Shown one piece after another: positions 34,338-38,955 of a DNA stretch of 38,955 nucleotides. How positions within the stretch are numbered: position 1 is the stretch's first letter; every line of letters starts with the position of its first letter. The notes under the pieces were generated by a model that saw only the letters and a list, made by a program, of their open reading frames with translations, did not search any database and was not told the DNA's origin. Source of the DNA: Nitrospirota bacterium (GTDB taxonomy: Bacteria; Nitrospirota; Thermodesulfovibrionia; UBA6902); contig JACQZF010000061.1 of assembly GCA_016213945.1 (NCBI GenBank), positions 1-38,955 of the forward strand, written 5' to 3'. A program made the translations under genes and the position numbers.

Positions 34338-35537
34338 TTAATATCTTACCGGCCTGTAAAATGAGTCCCTCTCCACAGGGACCTTTCCTGCCTTTTCGAT
34401 CAGATTTGTTAACTGGGCTTTCGTCAAAGCATTCCCTGAAAGCGCGCCTGCGGAGTGTGTGATCTTTTCCTCTATTATTGTGCCGTCCATGTCATCAGCC
34501 CCGAACTTGAGCGCAAGCTGTGCGATCTTTTCGCCAAGCATTATCCAGTAGGCTTTTATGTGCTGGAAGTTATCAAGGAAGAGTCTTGAGATCGCGATGG
34601 TCTTCAGATCATCAATGCCCGAAGTGTATCCGCAAGGGTTGAGAGTTGAAGGTTTTGACTTCTGACTTCTGACTTCTGACTTCTGACTTAATTTTGTATT
34701 CATGGGATGAAATGCAAGAGGAATGAACGCCTGAAAGCCGCCTGTCCTGTCCTGAAGCTCCCGGAGTTTCAGCATGTGTTCCACCCTGTGTTTAAGTGAC
34801 TCAAGATGGCCGTACAGCATAGTGGCGTTTGTTTTGATCCCTGCTTTATGAGCTGCCTCCATTACCTCAAGCCATTTTTTGCCGGAGACCTTTTCAGGAC
34901 AAATCCTGTTTCTCACGCGAGAATCAAATATCTCCGCCCCTCCGCCGGGCATGGAATCAAGACCTGCGTTCTTCAGTTCACGAAGAGTTTCAGAGGGCGG
35001 CAGTCCGCTTATCTTTGAAAAATAATCGACCTCAACCGCGGTGAAGGCTTTTATATGAATGTGTGGAAGCGCCTTCCTGATCCGCTTAAGCATCTCTATG
35101 TAGAAATCAAATCGCCTGTCAGGATGAAGCCCGCCGACAATGTGGACCTCTCTGAAAGGCAGTGACAAGTGACGGGTGACGGGTGACGGGTAAACCTCCC
35201 CTCTGCTAAGGGGGGGCTGGGGGGGTGTCTGTTTTCTGTTTTCTGTTTTCTGACTTCTCAGTTTCTTAATTATCTCCCGAATGCTCAGTTCATACGCGCC
35301 CTTATCGCCCCTGGAGCGGCTGAAGGCGCAGAATTTACAGCGGTTCACACAGATGTTTGTCGGATTGATGTGATGGTTCTGGATGAAGTAAGCGTTCTTC
35401 CCGTTCTTCCTTTCGGCAATAATATTCGCAAGCCTGCCGATGGTAAAGATGTCCTCGCTCTCAAAGAGCGCAAGGGCGTCTTCAGTGGTCAGGCGTTTTT
35501 CAGACAGAACTTTATTTTCAATTTTCTTTAAGGACAT
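34338..35537 (-). CDS. mqnE: Aminodeoxyfutalosine synthase
   Basis: MqnE is the radical SAM enzyme that builds aminofutalosine from a chorismate-derived precursor and SAM. The 399-residue protein has HHINPTNIC with C63, C67 and C70, then VGGLHPD, SMPGGGAEIF, TNATMLYGH and FGADDMDGTIIEEKI. Two insertions are unlike the family: residues about 94-128 and 284-303, both made of repeat DNA. It is the first gene of mqnE-mqnC. The ribosome-binding site is weak. The other pathway genes (mqnA, mqnB, mqnD) are not in this window. Confidence 0.93.
   Translation of the reverse strand: MSLKKIENKVLSEKRLTTEDALALFESEDIFTIGRLANIIAERKNGKNAYFIQNHHINPTNICVNRCKFCAFSRSRGDKGAYELSIREIIKKLRSQKTENRKQTPPQPPLSRGEVYPSPVTRHLSLPFREVHIVGGLHPDRRFDFYIEMLKRIRKALPHIHIKAFTAVEVDYFSKISGLPPSETLRELKNAGLDSMPGGGAEIFDSRVRNRICPEKVSGKKWLEVMEAAHKAGIKTNATMLYGHLESLKHRVEHMLKLRELQDRTGGFQAFIPLAFHPMNTKLSQKSEVRSQKSKPSTLNPCGYTSGIDDLKTIAISRLFLDNFQHIKAYWIMLGEKIAQLALKFGADDMDGTIIEEKITHSAGALSGNALTKAQLTNLIEKAGKVPVERDSFYRPVRY
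34629..34688 (-). repeat. Heptamer tandem repeat insertion in mqnE (second site)
   Basis: The plus strand has GACTTCT repeated four times with period seven (about 34659-34687). It is translated SQKSEVRSQKSKPSTLN after NTKL, the same loop that is expanded in MqnC. Confidence 0.82.
35154..35258 (-). repeat. Composite repeat insertion in mqnE (first site)
   Basis: Three repeat types sit side by side: GTGACGGGTGACGGGTGACGGG, the GC-rich palindrome (translated TPPQPPLSRGEV) and GTTTTCTGTTTTCTG heptamers. They add about 35 residues between KKL and the EVHIVGGLHPD motif. Confidence 0.82.
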
Positions 35538-35635
35538 TTTTCGCCGTATAGCAGTCGGTGGTCAGGAAATTATAACCTAAAAAGAGAGCTTAGGCATAGT
35601 CGGAATAAAAAGCTTCGGTAAAAGCGCCCGTAGTC

Positions 35636-35695
35636 GTCATTCCCGCTTGTCGGGAATCTTTCTTAGAGGAAGGGTTCCGAACAAGCCGGAATGAC
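35636..35695. repeat. Dispersed GTCAT...ATGAC repeat, copy 5
   Basis: It begins GTCATTCCCGCTTGTCGGGAA and ends ACAAGCCGGAATGAC. It lies between the mqnE start and the htpX terminator. Confidence 0.82.
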
Positions 35696-35706
35696 TGATT
35701 GAAAAC

Positions 35707-35748
35707 AAAAAAACAGGACCCAGAATCTGTTTCGTATCCTGAATCCTG
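35707..35748 (-). terminator. Rho-independent terminator after htpX
   Basis: On the minus strand CAGGATTCAG (35748-35739) pairs with CTGGGTCCTG (35723-35714), ten pairs including two G-U, followed by seven T. It lies 16 bp after the htpX stop. Confidence 0.85.
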
Positions 35749-35764
35749 CTTCATTCATCAAGCG

Positions 35765-36607
35765 TTATCTTGCCATTGCTTCGAGCCTTGCGATCCTCTC
35801 TTCAATCGGCGGATGTGTGCTGAACAGTTTTATAATTCCTCCGCCTGAAAGGGGGCTGACAATAAACATGTGCGATGTGGCGGGGTTGGCCTCAAGCGGG
35901 ATCCTTTGCGACGCCATGTGAAGCTTCTTCAAAGCGCCTGCGAGATGTCTCGGGTTGCCTGCAATCCTTGAGCCGCCCTCATCCGCTAAGTATTCTCTCG
36001 AACGTGATATGGCCATCTGTATGAGCATCGCCGCAATCGGGCCGACAATCATCATTACAATCGCAGCAATCGGGCTTCCGCCCTCATCATCATCGTGTCT
36101 GCTGCCGCCAAATATCATGGCCCACTGAGCCATCTGGGCAAGATAGCTTATGGCGCCTGCAATTGTAGCTGCAATCGTGCTGATGAGAATATCTCTGTGT
36201 TTCACATGAGCAAGCTCATGCCCGATAACTCCTTCAAGCTCTTCCCTGCTCAGGATGTTCATTATGCCTGTCGTCACAGCAACTGCTGCATGTTCAGGAT
36301 TTCTTCCAGTGGCAAAGGCATTGGGTTGGTCCTGCTCCATTATATAAACCTTCGGCATAGGGAGCTCCGCTTTCTGCGAGAGCCTTCTTACTATTGAATA
36401 AAGTTCAGGCGCGTCATTTTCACTGACCTCCTTGGCCCTGTACATCTTCAACACTATCTTGTCGCTGAACCAATAGGAGAAAATGTTCATCACCAGGGCG
36501 AACATCAGCGCCATTGTCATGCCTGATCTGCCTCCCAGTGCAGCCCCGGCCCATACAAGCACGAGCGTAAGACCGACCATGAAAGTCATTGTTTTAATCG
36601 TGTTCAT
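35765..36607 (-). CDS. htpX: Zinc metalloprotease HtpX
   Basis: HtpX is an M48 membrane protease that clears damaged membrane proteins. The 280-residue protein has two N-terminal helices, the zinc motif HELAH at 130-134, two further helices (about 140-195) and the third ligand in [10 protein letters not shown]. The ribosome-binding site GGAGG is clear. Upstream, TTGTTA-N16-TATTAT on the minus strand (within 36675-36702) is a fair promoter and overlaps a direct repeat. Confidence 0.95.
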   Translation of the reverse strand: MNTIKTMTFMVGLTLVLVWAGAALGGRSGMTMALMFALVMNIFSYWFSDKIVLKMYRAKEVSENDAPELYSIVRRLSQKAELPMPKVYIMEQDQPNAFATGRNPEHAAVAVTTGIMNILSREELEGVIGHELAHVKHRDILISTIAATIAGAISYLAQMAQWAMIFGGSRHDDDEGGSPIAAIVMMIVGPIAAMLIQMAISRSREYLADEGGSRIAGNPRHLAGALKKLHMASQRIPLEANPATSHMFIVSPLSGGGIIKLFSTHPPIEERIARLEAMAR

Positions 36608-36678
36608 TTATTTGTTACCTCCGGAAATCTCGAAATTTGATTCTATTCTAACTCAAAATTTATGCCAAAGCAATAATA

Positions 36679-36705
36679 TAACAAGTTCATAATGTAACAA
36701 GTTCA
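36679..36705. promoter_or_regulatory. Direct repeat TAACAAGTTCA in the htpX-rluB divergent region
   Basis: Two exact 11-bp copies at 36679-36689 and 36695-36705, period 16. On the minus strand they overlap the -35 and -10 region of the proposed htpX promoter, so they may bind a regulator. Confidence 0.45.
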
Positions 36706-36769
36706 CGCATTTTAGCTTATGAAAAAACCGGAGGGGTTGTGCTAATATAATCTCTTTATTAAGGAGATC

Positions 36770-37492
36770 ATGGAAGAGCGGCTTCAGAAAATATTGGCAA
36801 AATGCGGCATTGCCTCGCGCAGAATGGCTGAGGAGATTATCCTTGAAGGGCTGGTGACAGTTAACGGAGCTACGGCTACACTTGGAATGAAGGCGGACCT
36901 TGAAAGGGACCATATCAAGGTAAGGGGCAAGCTCATCCGTAATGCTGAATCAAAGGTTTATCTGGTTTTAAATAAGCCGGAAAAATGTCTTACGACCATG
37001 TCCGATTCCGAGGGGAGGCCGACGGTCAAGGATTTGATAAAGGGTGTGAGGGAAAAGGTTTTCCCGGTTGGAAGGCTTGACTATAATTCGGAAGGCCTCC
37101 TGATCATAACGAATGACGGAGAACTGGCGAACGCGATACTTCACCCCGCTAAGAAGATCCCGAAGACGTATCTCGTGAAGGTCAACGGATTCATTGAAGA
37201 TAAGGACCTGGCAAAACTTGAAAAAGGGATTAAGCTTGACGACGGCATGACCGCTCCGGCAAAGGTGAAGAAGATTAAAAAGACGGAAGCTAATTCGTGG
37301 ATTGAGATAACAATTTATGAAGGCAGGAAAAGGCAGGTCAGGAGGATGATGGACCGGGTAGGACATCCGGTCATAAAGCTCAGGAGGATCAAAATTAACG
37401 GCATCTCCCTCGGCAAGCTGGAGACGGGGGCGTTACGCTTTCTTACACCTGGAGAATTGAAGAAACTGAAAAAAGAAGTCGGAGTTAATTAG
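36770..37492 (+). CDS. rluB: 23S rRNA pseudouridine synthase, RsuA/RluB family
   Basis: The enzyme converts a specific rRNA uridine to pseudouridine. The 240-residue protein has an S4 RNA-binding domain (about 3-60, QKILAKCGIASRR) and the catalytic domain with D104 in GRLDYNSEGLL, then GRKRQVRRMMD. RluB is the best guess; RluE, RluF and RsuA share these motifs. AAGGAG is close to the ATG, and a TATAAT at 36746-36751 may be its -10 box. Confidence 0.9.
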   Translation: MEERLQKILAKCGIASRRMAEEIILEGLVTVNGATATLGMKADLERDHIKVRGKLIRNAESKVYLVLNKPEKCLTTMSDSEGRPTVKDLIKGVREKVFPVGRLDYNSEGLLIITNDGELANAILHPAKKIPKTYLVKVNGFIEDKDLAKLEKGIKLDDGMTAPAKVKKIKKTEANSWIEITIYEGRKRQVRRMMDRVGHPVIKLRRIKINGISLGKLETGALRFLTPGELKKLKKEVGVN

Positions 37493-37519
37493 TAATGTTT
37501 ATGGCATTAGCCTGAAAAA

Positions 37520-37585
37520 GTCATTCCGGCTTGTCCGGAATCTTTCCGGTAGAAAAGGAAGGATTTCCGACGTGGCGGGAATGAC
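37520..37585. repeat. Dispersed GTCAT...ATGAC repeat, copy 6
   Basis: It begins GTCATTCCGGCTTGTCCGGAA and ends GGCGGGAATGAC. It lies between rluB and aspS and separates the two same-strand genes. Confidence 0.82.
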
Positions 37586-37615
37586 AACGTAACAGGAATA
37601 GAAAAAGGTACGACA

Positions 37616-38955
37616 ATGTTTAGAGATAGAAATTGCGGAGAAGTTAACGAGACGGATATCGGTTCAACAATCAATATTGCCGGATGGGCCAACAAATGGC
37701 GCGATCACGGAGGGGTGATATTTATTGATGTCCGCGACAGAAGCGGAATGGTGCAGGTGGTGTTCAACCCTGAGATCAATCAGGACATACATGCCCTTGC
37801 CCACAAGATCAGGAATGAATACGTCATTCAGGTTGCCGGCGAAGTGAGAAAGAGGCCGGATGGCACTATAAACACTTCAATCCCAACCGGACAGATTGAG
37901 ATTATCGCAAAAGAGCTGAAGGTGCTCAATGACTGCAAGCCGCTTCCCTTCATGGTTGAAGATGAAACAGACGCCTCGGAAAATCTCAGGTACAAGCATA
38001 GGTACCTTGACCTTAGAAGACCGCGAATTCAGAAAAACCTCATAATCAGGCACAAGGCCACAAGGAGCATGCGTGAATATCTCGATGCGCTTGGCTTCCT
38101 CGATATAGAAACGCCCGTGCTTACAAAGAGCACTCCTGAAGGCGCGCGTGATTATCTTGTGCCGAGCAGGACAAACCCCGGACACTTTTATGCGCTGCCG
38201 CAGTCGCCCCAGATATTCAAACAGATACTCATGGTGTCGGGACTTGAGAAATATTATCAGATCGTCAGATGCTTCCGGGACGAAGACCTCCGGGCCGACA
38301 GGCAGCCTGAATTTACACAGGTTGATATGGAGATGTCTTTTCTGAACAGAGACGATATTATCTCGATTGTTGAGGGGATGATTAAAAAAGTATTCACCGA
38401 GACGATCGGCGTGCAGCTTGAAATCCCTTTTCAGAGGCTGACGTACCACGAGGCAATGGAAAGGTTCGGCTGCGACAAGCCGGACTTGAGGTTTTCACTT
38501 GAACTCAAAAACGTAAGCGACATTGTTAAGGAATCATCTTTCAAGGTGTTCCTCGACACAATTTCAAAAGGCGGCATTGTAAAAGGCATCAACGCGAAAG
38601 GTCTGGCAGGATACTCGCGAAAAGAGCTTGACGATCTGACGAAAGAAGTCCAGGGCTATGGCGCGAAGGGCCTTGCATGGATAAAGATAAAGAACGGTTT
38701 TGAATCTCCGATAGCAAAGTTTTTCCCCGAACAATCTCTTAAGGCTCTTGCTGAAAGATTTGAGGCGGAGGATGGAGACCTGCTTCTTTTTGTCGCGGAC
38801 AGCGAGAAGCTCGCCAATGACTGTTTGTCGCGATTAAGGAATGAACTCGGTAGAAGGCTCGGCCTTATTAAAGAGGGCGTTTACAAATTAGTCTGGATAA
38901 CTGATTTCCCGCTTTTTGAATGGAATGATGAGGAAAAGAGGTTTGAAGCCATGCA
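37616..38955 (+). CDS. aspS: Aspartate--tRNA ligase (partial, runs off the window)
   Basis: The first 446 codons of a protein of about 590 residues. It starts MFRDRNCGEV, with the OB-fold anticodon-binding domain (WANKWRDHGGVIFIDVRDRSG) and the class II core (YLDLRRP, TPEGARDYLVPSR, LPQSPQIFKQILM, RCFRDEDLRADRQPEFTQ). The inserted bacterial GAD-type domain follows from about residue 290. The ribosome-binding site AAAAAGGT is seven bases before the ATG. Whether it also charges tRNA-Asn cannot be told here. Confidence 0.96.
   Translation, partial: MFRDRNCGEVNETDIGSTINIAGWANKWRDHGGVIFIDVRDRSGMVQVVFNPEINQDIHALAHKIRNEYVIQVAGEVRKRPDGTINTSIPTGQIEIIAKELKVLNDCKPLPFMVEDETDASENLRYKHRYLDLRRPRIQKNLIIRHKATRSMREYLDALGFLDIETPVLTKSTPEGARDYLVPSRTNPGHFYALPQSPQIFKQILMVSGLEKYYQIVRCFRDEDLRADRQPEFTQVDMEMSFLNRDDIISIVEGMIKKVFTETIGVQLEIPFQRLTYHEAMERFGCDKPDLRFSLELKNVSDIVKESSFKVFLDTISKGGIVKGINAKGLAGYSRKELDDLTKEVQGYGAKGLAWIKIKNGFESPIAKFFPEQSLKALAERFEAEDGDLLLFVADSEKLANDCLSRLRNELGRRLGLIKEGVYKLVWITDFPLFEWNDEEKRFEAM

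Noticed and set aside
34655-34692. Tandem GACTTCT units as a CRISPR array
   Set aside because: Units are seven bases with no spacers, lie inside a coding region and have no cas genes near.

Overview
The window looks like chromosomal DNA of a Gram-negative, menaquinone-using bacterium. The mix of a futalosine pathway (mqnE, mqnC), periplasmic rhodanese, DsrE-type proteins, a YdbH/YdbL envelope pair and several kinds of dispersed repeat is what I would expect of a Nitrospirota (Thermodesulfovibrionia-like) or deltaproteobacteria-like genome. That placement is inference; there is no rRNA here. I saw no tRNA, rRNA, CRISPR array or prophage.

Layout. 0-3 kb: the end of an insertion element, then rplU-rpmA-obg-proB; obg stops before its NKxD motif. 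3-5.5 kb (minus): zwf-pgl-DUF2769, the oxidative pentose phosphate entry. 5.6-7.4 kb (minus): a GT-C membrane glycosyltransferase with four in-frame repeat insertions. 7.4-9.1 kb (minus): a small DsrE/TusB-like pair and a secreted rhodanese with its own promoter and terminator. 9.2-12.2 kb (minus): a PilZ-CBM48 fusion, a HepT-like protein and an AarF/UbiB kinase. 12.3-16.7 kb (minus): a single-polypeptide restriction-modification enzyme followed by a decayed accessory cluster (zinc-finger antitoxin, DUF7689-like protein and a partner, each with a lesion). 16.7-19.7 kb (minus): a phasin-like protein and alaS. 20-25 kb: two radical SAM proteins, a secreted Pro/Tyr-rich protein and an anchored MsrAB. 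25.1-31.2 kb (plus): a protease-TPR protein, tsaC, and a YdbH-like/YdbL-like pair. 31.2-32.8 kb (minus): pit and its DUF47 partner behind a clear promoter. 32.8-33.2 kb: a 456-bp non-coding stretch with strong hairpins and a palindrome. 33.2-35.5 kb (minus): mqnE-mqnC. 35.8-38.96 kb: htpX (minus), rluB and the first part of aspS (plus).

The strongest recurring theme is repeat invasion. A GC-rich palindromic element that reads as PLDKGG(L)GGV sits in frame inside the glycosyltransferase, the restriction enzyme and MqnE. Short tandem heptamer-type repeats lengthen the same loop in MqnC and MqnE. A third family (GTCATTCC...GGAATGAC) occupies at least six intergenic sites, and a fourth (GCAAAGGGCA type) flanks several genes and supplies the alaS stop codon. 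Several apparent N-terminal extensions are only translated repeats, so starts were moved downstream for the DsrE-like protein and the protease.

The second theme is gene damage in the sequence as given: obg is truncated, and the three genes at 15.77-16.66 kb carry a homopolymer frameshift, a truncated C-terminus and a Trp-to-stop change. Assembly error cannot be excluded for any of these from sequence alone.
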